Assembly: GCF_019702945.1 (NCBI RefSeq)
Contig: NZ_AP024749.1
Span: forward strand, 1,302,001-1,366,000
From: Flavobacterium okayamense
Lineage (GTDB): Bacteria; Bacteroidota; Bacteroidia; Flavobacteriales; Flavobacteriaceae
Direction: 5' to 3'
DNA: 64,000 nt
This document shows, in pieces, positions 37,871 through 47,055 of the stretch. Within the stretch, counting starts at the first letter, position 1, and each line of letters starts with the position of its first letter. The position numbers and the translations under genes were made by a program. The notes beneath the pieces were generated by a model that did not search any database, was not told where the DNA came from, and saw nothing but the letters and a program-made list of their open reading frames with translations.

Positions 37871-37900
37871 AAACCTTCAATAATTACATTGAAGGTTTTT
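37871..37900 (+). terminator. Rho-independent terminator
   Basis: A perfect 11-bp stem AAACCTTCAAT/ATTGAAGGTTT with a 6-nt loop and T tail after the OsmC gene. Confidence 0.9.
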
Positions 37901-37907
37901 GTGTTTA

Positions 37908-37950
37908 TGATTGTAATCATACCACAATTTGTTTAATTAAAGGAACTTTG
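37908..37950 (+). promoter_or_regulatory. Crp/Fnr box of the nos cluster
   Basis: ATGATTGTAATCAT (core 37908-37919) is centred 33 bp before GAACTTTG (37943-37950), a -7 box with intact TTTG. It lies between the OsmC terminator and the cytochrome c gene and should control cytochrome c and nosZ. Confidence 0.78.
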
Positions 37951-37980
37951 TATTATAATTTATTAAAATCAAATTCAATT

Positions 37981-38466
37981 ATGAACAAATTAGTATTATT
38001 AGCATTAACGTTTGCAATGTTTATTGCTTGTGGTAAAAAAGAAAATCAAGATGATTTTTCAAAACCAGCTGCATCAGAATCTAATGAAACAACTACTGAG
38101 ACAAATTCTTCTTCTGATTATGATCCACATCGAGGAGAAGGGAAATTTGAAAATGTAGACTTAGGCACTGGTTTAAATGGTGCAATGGCAGATGCTGGAC
38201 AAAAAGTGGCTGAAGTTAAATGTACTTCATGTCATAAATTAACAGAAGAGAAATTAGTTGGACCAGGTTGGAAAGGAGTAACTGAAAGAAGAAAACCAGA
38301 ATGGATTATGAACTTTATCACAAACCCCGACCCAATGATAGACAAAGATCCAGAATTACAAGCTCAATTAGAAATTTGTTTAGTAAGAATGCCTAATCAA
38401 GGTGTTGGTGATGATGAAGCAAGACAAATTTTAGAATTTATGCGTAAAAATGATGGCGTAAATTAA
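37981..38466 (+). CDS. Cytochrome c lipoprotein upstream of nosZ
   Basis: 161 aa from ATG 37981 (MNKLVLLALTFAMFIACGKK), chosen because it gives a clean lipoprotein signal. A low-complexity Ser/Glu/Thr linker precedes a monoheme domain with CTSCH, VGPGWKGV and LVRMPNQGVGDDEA (axial Met). It is probably the electron donor to NosZ, since no nosR gene is present and the gene precedes nosZ by 74 bp. Confidence 0.88.
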   Translation: MNKLVLLALTFAMFIACGKKENQDDFSKPAASESNETTTETNSSSDYDPHRGEGKFENVDLGTGLNGAMADAGQKVAEVKCTSCHKLTEEKLVGPGWKGVTERRKPEWIMNFITNPDPMIDKDPELQAQLEICLVRMPNQGVGDDEARQILEFMRKNDGVN

Positions 38467-38540
38467 AACTAACAATTTATTGTAATTGTAAATTGGGTGA
38501 AAGCGGTTTACAATTAAATAAAAAAATAAATTTTATAAGT

Positions 38541-40520
38541 ATGAAAAATAGTTTTATTAAATTAAGTATGTTTTCCTTGCTTACACTAGCTTTTCTAGAT
38601 TCTTGTAAGCCAAAAAACACAAGTGATGCAGTTACAGGAGATGCCGCTTCAAAAGTATATGTGGCTCCTGGGAAATATGATGAATTTTACAATTTTGTAT
38701 CGGGTGGATTTAGTGGACAAATGAGTGTTTACGGTTTGCCTAGTGGAAGAATGTTAAAAGTTATTCCAGTTTTTTCACAAGATGCGGAAACAGGTTGGGG
38801 ATATAGTGAAGAAACCAAAGCGATGTTAAATACTTCTTATGGCTATATTCCTTGGGATGATGCTCACCATCCGGAATTATCTCAAACAAATGGAGAGGTT
38901 GATGGGCGTTGGGTATTCATCAATGGAAATAATACGCCACGTATTGCAAGAATTGATTTAAAAAGATTCAAAACTGCTGAAATAATAGAATTACCGAATT
39001 CAGCAGGTAATCACTCTTCTCCTTTTATAACAGAGAACACAGAATATGTGGTTGCTGGAACTCGTTTTGGAGTCCCAGGTGATTATGAAAATGGTGATGT
39101 GCCTATTAATACGTATAAAGAAAATTATAAAGCACACGTAAGTTTTGTAAAAGTTGAAGACGACGGGAAAATGGATATTGCTTTTCAATTACGCTTGCCA
39201 GCCGTTAATTTCGACTTGTCACATGCTGGTAAAGGTAAATCTCATGGTTGGTTCTTTTTCTCTTGTTACAACTCTGAGCAAGCAAACACTTTATTAGAAG
39301 TTAACGCTTCTCAAAAAGATAAAGACTTTATCATGGCAGTTAACTGGAAAAAAGCCGAGGAATATATTAAAGCAGGTAAGGGTAAAAAAGAAAAAGCTAA
39401 ATATGCGGTTAATAGATGGAATGATGAAACTCATTCTGCAACATCTACTATAAAAGAAGAAGTTCTAGTTTTAGATGCAACTGAGTTTGAAGATATTTGT
39501 TACATGATTCCTTGTCCAAAATCTCCACATGGTTGTGATGTTGACCCTACTGGTGAATATATTTGTGGAAGTGGAAAACTTGCTGCATTAATTCCTGTTT
39601 TCAGTTATACTAAAATGTTGAGTGCAATTGAAAACAAAAATTATGAAGGTGATTATTTTGGATTACCAGTTCTTAAATATGACGCAGTTCTACATGGTGA
39701 AGTACAAAAACCAGGTCTAGGACCTCTACATACTGAATTTGACGGAAAAGGTAACGCTTATACAACAATGTTTGTTTCTTCAGAAGTTGTTAAATGGGAT
39801 ATTAAAACACTTAAAGTATTAGATAGAGTGCCTACTTATTATTCAGTTGGTCACTTAACTATACCAGGTGGTGATACAAAAAAACCATTCGGTAAATATT
39901 TAATTGCTTATAACAAAATAACTAAAGATAGATATCTGCCAACTGGCCCGGAATTAACTCAATCCGCTCAATTATATGATATAAGTGGTGATAAAATGCA
40001 GTTGCTTTTAGATTTCCCTACTATTGGAGAACCACATTATGCACAAGCTGCCCCTGCCGATTTAATCAGAAATAATGGACAATTAAAATTCTATAAATTA
40101 GAAGAAAACAAACATCCATTTGTAACTAAAGGCGAAAAAGAATCTAAAGTTGTTAGAGAAGGTAATAAAGTTCATGTTTACATGACCTCAGTTCGTTCTC
40201 ACTTTGCTCCTGATAACATTGAAGGAATTAGAGTTGGAGACGAAGTTTATTTCCACGTAACAAATTTAGAGCAGGATTGGGATGTACCTCATGGTTTCTC
40301 AGTAAGAGGAGCTAAAAATGCTGAGTTACTAATTATGCCAGGTGAAACATCTACTTTAAAATGGATTCCAGAACGTGTAGGAACTTCTGTATTCTATTGT
40401 ACAGATTTTTGTAGCGCTTTACACCAAGAAATGCAAGGTTACATTAGAGTATCTCCTGCTGGCAGTAATGTGCCACTAACGTATAGTGTTGGGACTAACC
40501 TTCCTAAAGCTTCAGAATAG
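38541..40520 (+). CDS. nosZ: Nitrous oxide reductase, clade II type
   Basis: 659 aa from ATG 38541, with a Sec-type lipoprotein-like signal (SLLTLAFLDSCKPK) and no twin-arginine motif, as expected for clade II. CuZ histidines are visible in WDDAHHPELSQTNGEVDGRW, SHGWFFFS, CPKSPHGCDVDPTGEY, GPLHTEFDGKGNAYT and EPHYAQ. The C-terminal cupredoxin has the CuA site CTDFCSALHQEM (Cys620, Cys624, His628, Met631). It reduces N2O to N2. Confidence 0.96.
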   Translation: MKNSFIKLSMFSLLTLAFLDSCKPKNTSDAVTGDAASKVYVAPGKYDEFYNFVSGGFSGQMSVYGLPSGRMLKVIPVFSQDAETGWGYSEETKAMLNTSYGYIPWDDAHHPELSQTNGEVDGRWVFINGNNTPRIARIDLKRFKTAEIIELPNSAGNHSSPFITENTEYVVAGTRFGVPGDYENGDVPINTYKENYKAHVSFVKVEDDGKMDIAFQLRLPAVNFDLSHAGKGKSHGWFFFSCYNSEQANTLLEVNASQKDKDFIMAVNWKKAEEYIKAGKGKKEKAKYAVNRWNDETHSATSTIKEEVLVLDATEFEDICYMIPCPKSPHGCDVDPTGEYICGSGKLAALIPVFSYTKMLSAIENKNYEGDYFGLPVLKYDAVLHGEVQKPGLGPLHTEFDGKGNAYTTMFVSSEVVKWDIKTLKVLDRVPTYYSVGHLTIPGGDTKKPFGKYLIAYNKITKDRYLPTGPELTQSAQLYDISGDKMQLLLDFPTIGEPHYAQAAPADLIRNNGQLKFYKLEENKHPFVTKGEKESKVVREGNKVHVYMTSVRSHFAPDNIEGIRVGDEVYFHVTNLEQDWDVPHGFSVRGAKNAELLIMPGETSTLKWIPERVGTSVFYCTDFCSALHQEMQGYIRVSPAGSNVPLTYSVGTNLPKASE

Positions 40521-40534
40521 ATTAAATAAGATTT

Positions 40535-40559
40535 AAAGGGAGCTAGTGCTCCCTTTTTT
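40535..40559 (+). terminator. Rho-independent terminator after nosZ
   Basis: The 9-bp stem AAAGGGAGC/GCTCCCTTT and T run. It separates nosZ from the maturation genes and may make nosZ mRNA more abundant than the downstream message. Confidence 0.88.
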
Positions 40560-40608
40560 AAACCAATAAAACAAACGATTTCATTTAAAAAAATAAATTT
40601 AAAAAATT

Positions 40609-41187
40609 ATGAAAAAAAATAGTTTATCAATAATTACAAAAGTTGTATTAGTAATTATTGCCTTATTGTTTGTTGGCTCTCTCTTTTATCCAATGTGGCG
40701 AATTGAATTAGATGCGCCTCAATATCCTGAAGGGTTGGTTCTTCAACTTCATGCTAATAAAATTGCAGGAGATGTAGAAATAATTAATGGTTTAAATCAT
40801 TATATTGGAATGGCAACTTTGCATACAGAAAACTTTTTTGAATTTAAAATTATACCATATATAATGGGCTTTTTTTCTTTACTGTCTTTAGTAATAGCTT
40901 TTCTTAATAAGAAAAAAGGGTTAATTGTTTTTGGAGTTGTGTTTGTACTGTTTGTAATTTTAGCTGGAATTGATTTTTACAGATGGAATTATGAATATGG
41001 ACATAATTTAGATCCAAATGCGGCTATAAAAGTTCCAGGAATGGCATATCAACCTCCAGTTTTAGGATATAAAGAGTTATTAAATTTTGGTGCGTACTCT
41101 ATACCAGATACAGGTGGTTGGCTTTTGGTTACGGCTGGTTTCCTCTTATCTTTAATTATAATTAAAGAATATAAATTTTCAAAATAA
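40609..41187 (+). CDS. Membrane protein in the NosB position of a clade II nos cluster
   Basis: 192 aa. An N-terminal helix (VVLVIIALLFVGSLFYPMW), a periplasmic loop with NGLNHYIGMATLHTENFFEF, then four helices and a C-terminal loop with NFGAYSIPDTGGW. Clade II nos clusters usually have a membrane protein called NosB right after nosZ; sequence similarity to that protein is not certain from inspection. It lies 5 bp before nosL. Confidence 0.7.
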   Translation: MKKNSLSIITKVVLVIIALLFVGSLFYPMWRIELDAPQYPEGLVLQLHANKIAGDVEIINGLNHYIGMATLHTENFFEFKIIPYIMGFFSLLSLVIAFLNKKKGLIVFGVVFVLFVILAGIDFYRWNYEYGHNLDPNAAIKVPGMAYQPPVLGYKELLNFGAYSIPDTGGWLLVTAGFLLSLIIIKEYKFSK

Positions 41188-41192
41188 TTAAT

Positions 41193-41615
41193 ATGCGATA
41201 TTTAATTTTATCATTTTTTTTAATTACTATTGGTTGTTCTAAAAAAGAAGCCGAACCAATAAAACTTAATGTTGATCAATGCGAATTTTGTAAGATGAAG
41301 ATTTCTGATGGAAAATTCGCTTCGGAAATTATCACATCTAAAGGAAGAGTTTATAAATTCGACGATATAAGATGTATGGTTTCTTATAATCATGAAAATA
41401 ACATTTCCATTGATAAATCTTATGTAAACGACTTTTCAAAAGAAAACTCTCTGATTTCAATTGATGAAGCTTTTTTTTTAAAAGGAGGAAATATTTCAAG
41501 TCCCATGAGAGGAAACATTGCTGCATTTAAAGATGAGTTAGAGTTTGAAGAACATAAAATTAAATTAAATGCCATTATGACTAATTGGAATGAAATTAAT
41601 AATCTCTTTAAATAA
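41193..41615 (+). CDS. nosL: NosL copper-binding lipoprotein
   Basis: 140 aa. The lipobox is ITIGCSKKE. The NosL core is clear: DQCEFCKMKISDGKFASEII and RVYKFDDIRCMVSY. NosL delivers Cu(I) to the NosDFY complex for CuZ assembly in NosZ. It is 10 bp before nosD. Confidence 0.93.
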   Translation: MRYLILSFFLITIGCSKKEAEPIKLNVDQCEFCKMKISDGKFASEIITSKGRVYKFDDIRCMVSYNHENNISIDKSYVNDFSKENSLISIDEAFFLKGGNISSPMRGNIAAFKDELEFEEHKIKLNAIMTNWNEINNLFK

Positions 41616-41625
41616 AGTAATTTAA

Positions 41626-42858
41626 ATGACACGCTTTATTATTTTAATACTATATATTAATCTAACTTTTACTTATGGTAATACTATTAATGTAGGTTCA
41701 AATCATGCCATAAAATCATTAACTAAAGCTATTTCAATTGCAAAAGATGGTGATACAATATTTGTCCATAAAGGAATTTACAGAGAAGGGAATATTATTA
41801 TTAATAAAAGACTCATTTTAATTGGTAAAGACTATCCTACATTTGATGGCGAAAAAAAAGTTGAAGTTTTTTCTATAAAACATGATAGTGTTATTTTTAA
41901 AGGTTTTAAAGTAATTAATGGTGCTTATGGAACTATTACAGATCCTGCGGCAATAAAAACTTATACTGTTAATAATGTAGTTATTGAAAATAACATCCTC
42001 GACAATAACTTTTTTGGCATATATATTCAAAATGGAGACAAATGCATTATTAAAGACAACCAATTAAAAGCTTATGGAAAAGAAGAACAACAATTAGGAA
42101 ATGGAATTCATTGTTGGAAGAGTACTAATATTCAAGTAATAAATAATAAAGTACAAGGTCATAGAGACGGAATTTATTTTGAATTTGTTTCTGAGTCGGT
42201 AATTTGGAGAAACATAGTTGAAAATAATATTAGATATGGATTACATTTTATGTTTTCACACAACAATTCTTACATTACAAATGTATTTAGAAATAATGGA
42301 GCTGGAGTGGCAGTTATGTACACAAGAAATGTGACAATGATGAATAATTTATTCGACGAAAATTGGGGGCAATCAGCTTATGGTCTTTTGTTAAAAGAAA
42401 TAACCGATAGTAATATTTTAAATAATTATTTTGTAAAAAATACTACAGCGGTATATATGGAAGGATCAAGTCGAATAAAATTCAAAAATAACGATTTTAA
42501 AGATAATGGTTGGGCTGTAAAAATTCAAGCTAGTTGTGATGATAATACTTTCAATCACAATAATTTCATTAATAATACTTTTGATATGGGGACTAATGGA
42601 AGTTTGGTGCTTAATAACTTTAATTATAATTTTTGGGATAAATATGAAGGTTATGATCTAAATAAAGATAATTTAGGTGATGTCCCTTTTCATCCTTTAA
42701 GTTTATTTTCTGTTTTAACCGAAAACACCCCTTCAGCAATGTTACTTTACAGAAGTTTTATGATTACCTTATTAGACAAATCAGAAAAAGTATTACCAAG
42801 TATAACCCCAGATAATTTTGCTGACAATTATCCATTAATGAAGCCAATAAAAAGATGA
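41626..42858 (+). CDS. nosD: NosD periplasmic copper-processing protein
   Basis: 410 aa. A signal peptide (FIILILYINLTFTYG) is followed by a right-handed parallel beta-helix built of about 22-residue repeats rich in Asn (NNVVIENNILDNNFFGIYI, NNRYGLHFMFSHNNSYI-type). The length and DNLGDVPFHPL near the end are typical of NosD. It accepts copper from NosL and acts with NosFY. It overlaps nosF by 4 nt (ATGA). Confidence 0.95.
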   Translation: MTRFIILILYINLTFTYGNTINVGSNHAIKSLTKAISIAKDGDTIFVHKGIYREGNIIINKRLILIGKDYPTFDGEKKVEVFSIKHDSVIFKGFKVINGAYGTITDPAAIKTYTVNNVVIENNILDNNFFGIYIQNGDKCIIKDNQLKAYGKEEQQLGNGIHCWKSTNIQVINNKVQGHRDGIYFEFVSESVIWRNIVENNIRYGLHFMFSHNNSYITNVFRNNGAGVAVMYTRNVTMMNNLFDENWGQSAYGLLLKEITDSNILNNYFVKNTTAVYMEGSSRIKFKNNDFKDNGWAVKIQASCDDNTFNHNNFINNTFDMGTNGSLVLNNFNYNFWDKYEGYDLNKDNLGDVPFHPLSLFSVLTENTPSAMLLYRSFMITLLDKSEKVLPSITPDNFADNYPLMKPIKR

Positions 42859-43577
42859 TAGAAATTCGACAATTGAATAAAAGTTTTGGAAAATTTCAAG
42901 TTCTAAATAATATAAATTTAAGCTGCCATTCAGGCGAATGTATTGCTCTTATTGGGCCTAATGGTTGTGGGAAAACCACAATAATTAAATCTATTTTAGG
43001 AATGGTTTTACCTAATTCGGGTACAATTACAGTTGATGGAATCAATATTAAAGGTCAAAATGAGTATAGAAACGATATTGGATATATGCCACAGATAGGT
43101 AGATATCCTGAAAATATGACTATTGGACAAGTTATAGAAATGGTAAAGACTATTCGTAATCAAAATGATAATTTAGATACAGATTTGTTAAAAGCATTTA
43201 ATCTTGAAAATATGTTTCAAAAACAAATGCGTACACTTTCTGGTGGAACTACTCAAAAAGTAAGTGCTGTTTTAGCTTTTTTATTTAATCCTAAAATATT
43301 AATCTTAGATGAACCAACAGCAGGATTAGATCCTTTAGCTTCTGAAATTTTAAAAGAGAAAATAATTAAGGAAAAGCAAAATGGTAAATTAATTTTAATT
43401 ACATCTCATTTACTTAGTGAATTAGACGATTTAATTACTGAAATTATTTTTATGCAAGATGGGAATTTACATTTTCATAAAAAAATTCATGAATTAAAAG
43501 AGCTTACAAATGAAGATAAAATATCAAAAGCAATAGCTAAAATTTTAAAAGAAAATAACAATGAAAAAGCTCATTAA
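42855..43577 (+). CDS. nosF: NosF ABC transporter ATPase
   Basis: 240 aa. Walker A GPNGCGKTT, signature LSGGTTQK, Walker B ILILDEPTAGLDP and switch TSHLLSELDD are intact. It powers NosDFY in NosZ maturation. The stop overlaps nosY by 17 nt. Confidence 0.95.
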   Translation: MIEIRQLNKSFGKFQVLNNINLSCHSGECIALIGPNGCGKTTIIKSILGMVLPNSGTITVDGINIKGQNEYRNDIGYMPQIGRYPENMTIGQVIEMVKTIRNQNDNLDTDLLKAFNLENMFQKQMRTLSGGTTQKVSAVLAFLFNPKILILDEPTAGLDPLASEILKEKIIKEKQNGKLILITSHLLSELDDLITEIIFMQDGNLHFHKKIHELKELTNEDKISKAIAKILKENNNEKAH

Positions 43578-44328
43578 AATAATTTTAATAGACATTCTTA
43601 AGAATAAAATTGTTATTGCTTATACATTTATTATTGCAATATTAGCATGGAGTTCTTTTTTATTAGAAGATAATAGCTCAAAAGGACTGTTAACTATTTT
43701 AAATATTATATTATTTACAGTTCCTTTAGTTACTATTCTTTTTGCTACTATTTACATTTATAATAGTTCAGAATTTATAGAATTAGTTGTAAGTCAGCCC
43801 GTTAAAAGAAGTAAAATTTGGACAAGTTTATTTATTGCTGTAACAACTGCACTTGTAATATCATTTCTAATAGGTGCGGGTTTACCTTTACTAATATATT
43901 CATCTAATTTTGTAGGTTTTATGATGCTCATTGTTGGAACTTTAATCACATTAGTTTTTACAGCATTAGCGTTTTTATCATCTATATTAACTAGGGATAA
44001 AGCAAGAGGAATTGGTTTAGCTATTTTAACCTGGTTATTTTTTGCTTTAATTTTTGATGGCATCGTTCTATTTTTACTCTTCCAATTTTCAGATTATCCA
44101 ATAGAAAATGCAATGGTAGGAATTACAGCTCTTAACCCTATAGATTTAGCTCGAATACAAATCTTACTTCATTTAGATGTTTCTGCAATGATGGGATATA
44201 CTGGGGCTATTTTTAAAAATTCTTTTGGAACACAAACAGGATTATTTATATCTTTTTTCTTATTGATTCTTTGGGCTATAATTCCTTTTCTTATTTCTCT
44301 TAAAAAGTTTAATTCTAAAGATTTATAA
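43561..44328 (+). CDS. nosY: NosY ABC permease
   Basis: 255 aa with six helices and the QPVKRSKIWTSLFIAV loop typical of NosY. It forms the membrane part of NosDFY. The truncated globin gene starts 2 bp after it. Confidence 0.93.
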   Translation: MKKLIKIILIDILKNKIVIAYTFIIAILAWSSFLLEDNSSKGLLTILNIILFTVPLVTILFATIYIYNSSEFIELVVSQPVKRSKIWTSLFIAVTTALVISFLIGAGLPLLIYSSNFVGFMMLIVGTLITLVFTALAFLSSILTRDKARGIGLAILTWLFFALIFDGIVLFLLFQFSDYPIENAMVGITALNPIDLARIQILLHLDVSAMMGYTGAIFKNSFGTQTGLFISFFLLILWAIIPFLISLKKFNSKDL

Positions 44329-44330
44329 TT

Positions 44331-44711
44331 ATGAATAATAAAACAGATATTGCTAATAGAGATGATATTATTTTATTAGTAAATACTTTTTACGATAAAA
44401 TTAAAAAAGATGATGTAATAGGTCATTTTTTTACTGATGTTGCAAAAGTAGATTGGAATAAACATTTGCCAATAATGTATAATTTTTGGGAGAATATTCT
44501 GTTTTATACTGGAAATTATTCAGGTAATCCCATGCAAGCACATAAAAAAGTTCACAACTTAAGTCCTATGAACCAAAAAGATTTTAATCATTGGGTTAAA
44601 GTCTTTACTAAAACTGTCGATGAACTATTTGAAGGAAAAAAAGCTGAAGAAATTAAAGAAAGAGCCACAAATATTGCACAAGTAATGATGTTTAAAACGC
44701 TTTCTCATTAA
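44331..44711 (+). CDS. Group III truncated hemoglobin
   Basis: 126 aa. RDDIILLVNTFYDKIKKDDVIGHFF, the MYNFWENILFYTGNYSGNPM segment and KVHNLSPMNQKDFNHWVKVF (proximal His region) are typical of trHb3. It probably binds or oxidises NO. It is the sixth gene of the nosB-position/nosLDFY unit, 1 bp before the CopD-like gene. Confidence 0.92.
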   Translation: MNNKTDIANRDDIILLVNTFYDKIKKDDVIGHFFTDVAKVDWNKHLPIMYNFWENILFYTGNYSGNPMQAHKKVHNLSPMNQKDFNHWVKVFTKTVDELFEGKKAEEIKERATNIAQVMMFKTLSH

Positions 44712-44712
44712 A

Positions 44713-45156
44713 ATGAGGCATCATATATTATTAATAATTCATTTAATTACTGCAACTATTTGGGTTGGCGGCCATTTAATTTTATTAATTAGATATGTTC
44801 CAAAATCATTAAAATTAAAAAAAATCTATCCTATAAATAATTTTAGAAAAAACTTTGAACCTATTGGTATGCCTTCATTAATTATATTGTTTTTTACTGG
44901 AGTTTTATTGGCAAATGATTATGATATTACATATACAAAATGGTTCAGTTTTAATGGTGGAATTGAAACTATTATTAGTCTTAAATTATTTTTATTTCTT
45001 ATAACTATAATTTTAGCCTTAAGTGCAGTCAAATTTATTTTTCCAAATTTAAAAGGAAAACCAACATTTTTGCTAATTGTTTTTATAACAATTGTAACTC
45101 TTATCGCAACTACAATGTTAATTTTAGGTTCATTTGTAAGACTAGGTGGTTTTTAA
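44713..45156 (+). CDS. CopD-like copper membrane protein
   Basis: 147 aa with four helices. HILLIIHLITATIWVGGHLI at the N-terminus, with two His on one helix, and IETIISLKLFLFLI are typical of the CopD/YqhA-like small family. A copper or heme role in the membrane fits its place at the end of the nos operon, but is not proven. Confidence 0.75.
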   Translation: MRHHILLIIHLITATIWVGGHLILLIRYVPKSLKLKKIYPINNFRKNFEPIGMPSLIILFFTGVLLANDYDITYTKWFSFNGGIETIISLKLFLFLITIILALSAVKFIFPNLKGKPTFLLIVFITIVTLIATTMLILGSFVRLGGF

Positions 45157-45158
45157 AA

Positions 45159-45193
45159 AAAAGAGATTATTTTTTAAAACAATCTCTTTTTCG
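45159..45193. terminator. Terminator between convergent genes
   Basis: AAAAGAGATT (45159-45168) pairs with AATCTCTTTT (45181-45190), flanked by A and T runs. It closes the nos operon and can also stop the fasciclin transcript from the right. Confidence 0.8.
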
Positions 45194-45215
45194 AATTAAA
45201 AATCAACCTCAACTT

Positions 45216-45785
45216 TTATTTTGGAAGCAATACATCGTTAATTACTAGTATTAACCCATTTGAAGTTTCTATTGTTGCTGTTATTTCAGAACCATTAACA
45301 AAAGTTTTGTCTCCATCTTTTGTGATTTTTACTTTTTTAGGCGTTACCATTTCGTATTCTCCTCCATCTTGCATATATTCTGGTTTCAATACACCTACAT
45401 AAGTATGGTATCCTAAAATATCTACTAATTTATCTTTGTTTTCAGGCTTTAATAAATCTTCTACCGTACCTGCTGGAAGTTTGTCAAAAGCTGAATTTGT
45501 TGGAGCAAAAACGGTAAACGGACCAGCATTACTTAATGAAGTTACTAATCCAGCTGCTTTAACTGCAGCAACTAATGTAGTATGATCAGGGCTTCCAGAT
45601 GCCACTTGAACAATATTTGGATTAGAAACCTCATCTTGAACGCCTTCTTGCCCAACACTTAAATCGACTGATTCTTCAGTTGTATTAGAATTTTGGTTTT
45701 CTGTACTTGAATCAGTTTCACTTTGTTTACAACTAATTTGAAATAATAGTAACAAAGCAACTAAAGTTTTAATGGTTACTTTCAT
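45216..45785 (-). CDS. Fasciclin-domain lipoprotein
   Basis: 189 aa. The lipobox FQISCKQSE, an acidic Ser-rich linker and one fasciclin domain: HTTLVAAVKAAGLVTSL, GPFTVFAPTNSAFDKLPAG, DILGYHTYVG and ATIETSNGLILVINDVLLP. Fasciclin proteins mediate adhesion or bind small ligands. Its promoter carries a Crp/Fnr box, so it is a regulon member of unknown role. Confidence 0.9.
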   Translation of the reverse strand: MKVTIKTLVALLLLFQISCKQSETDSSTENQNSNTTEESVDLSVGQEGVQDEVSNPNIVQVASGSPDHTTLVAAVKAAGLVTSLSNAGPFTVFAPTNSAFDKLPAGTVEDLLKPENKDKLVDILGYHTYVGVLKPEYMQDGGEYEMVTPKKVKITKDGDKTFVNGSEITATIETSNGLILVINDVLLPK

Positions 45786-45810
45786 AAAAATCTATTTAAA
45801 TTAACTATAA

Positions 45811-45853
45811 CAAAGTACTTGAAAATCAAACATTGTTTTTATGAGTTCAATCA
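45811..45853 (-). promoter_or_regulatory. Crp/Fnr box of the fasciclin gene
   Basis: ATGAGTTCAATCAT (core 45842-45853, one mismatch to TGAT) is centred 33 bp before a minus-strand GTACTTTG (45811-45818). It overlaps the end of the upstream oxidase-fold gene. Confidence 0.6.
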
Positions 45854-47055
45854 TAAGCTATACTTTTTTTTGAAAAAAAGTATAATAAAAATGCACCGAC
45901 AACTAATATTATAGCTGCAATTAATAGAAATTCATTTATAAATGGAATTGAAATGTATTCTATAGATGCAAAACCTTGAGTAGCAAGTAAAGTTTCATTT
46001 AATAAAACTCCAGATGAAAAAATTGTTAGGCTAATTTTTATTTTCTTTTGATTATTTAATAAAAATTCATCAGCTAGTAAAAATAATAATGAGAGTGTAA
46101 TAATTGCTAATAAAACTAAATGTAAATAAGCAATAATTACGGGTCTTGTACCAAAAGCAAATTTACTTAAAGCAGGTATAGTTGAAAGTGTCTGTAAAAT
46201 GAATTTTATACTTATTGAAAACAAAACGAATTTTAAAATAAGATTTAGAAAATGTTTTTTTAAAGAGATGTTCTTTTTTACTTTAAATAGAAATAGGAAC
46301 CAAAAAATAGTTTGAATTGAAATAGCTATAATTGAAATAAAATATATACTTGAAGGAATTTTTAACCACAATAATGAAAGCACATAGATTGGGATGCAAG
46401 TCCAAATCGTAATTTTCTGGAATAAAACTAAAAATTTTGAACTGGAGATTTTAAAATAATCAAAAAACAAACCAAAACACGCTAGTATAAACCAACCATT
46501 GTATTGAAAATGGAGATAATAGTAAATGGAGGATAGATATAAATCTTGATTGAAATTTTTACTTGCCATCATGTAAGCTAAATAAAAAGTACCAAAAGAA
46601 GAAATTATATTATAGAATAAGGCTGCCTTAAACCAGTTAGTTACAATTTTGTTTGTATTGAGAACTTTTAAATCTTTATAAAAATAAATTGCAAAAAAGA
46701 AAGAAATAAAAATTGAAGCAGTTGAAAAAAATATTGATATAAAATCATAACCATTAGTTGTAAAGGATATTAACATTCCATAAGCGCAAATTAAATTTAA
46801 TAGTAGTAATTTTTTATACCGTTTAAAAACATTTATTTTTAAGTTTCTTTTATCTAAATAATTAACTAAAAGAAAGAAAAGAGTTTGAGTAACCCAGCCA
46901 GCAAATGCAAAGTGTGAATGAGCATGTTGAATATTTTTTTGATGCAATAGCGGGAATTCAAAACTAATTTTATATCGCATTAAAACCCCTAAAAAAGCAA
47001 CAATAAATAAATTAAATAATGAAATTCTTATCCAAGACTGTTTTGTAATTAACAT
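45847..47055 (-). CDS. Heme-copper-oxidase-fold membrane protein lacking the CuB His pair
   Basis: 402 aa with about 12 helices. HAHSHFAFAGWV (His44, 46, 48) resembles the low-spin heme site of NorB/CcoN/NnrS proteins and LHFQYNGWF (His182) resembles the first CuB/FeB His helix; a late YLHLVLLAI provides another His. The His-His pair of catalytic oxidases is absent. It may be a heme protein with an NnrS-like role in NO tolerance. It overlaps the Crp/Fnr gene by 1 nt and is co-transcribed with it. Confidence 0.65.
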   Translation of the reverse strand: MLITKQSWIRISLFNLFIVAFLGVLMRYKISFEFPLLHQKNIQHAHSHFAFAGWVTQTLFFLLVNYLDKRNLKINVFKRYKKLLLLNLICAYGMLISFTTNGYDFISIFFSTASIFISFFFAIYFYKDLKVLNTNKIVTNWFKAALFYNIISSFGTFYLAYMMASKNFNQDLYLSSIYYYLHFQYNGWFILACFGLFFDYFKISSSKFLVLFQKITIWTCIPIYVLSLLWLKIPSSIYFISIIAISIQTIFWFLFLFKVKKNISLKKHFLNLILKFVLFSISIKFILQTLSTIPALSKFAFGTRPVIIAYLHLVLLAIITLSLLFLLADEFLLNNQKKIKISLTIFSSGVLLNETLLATQGFASIEYISIPFINEFLLIAAIILVVGAFLLYFFSKKSIAYD

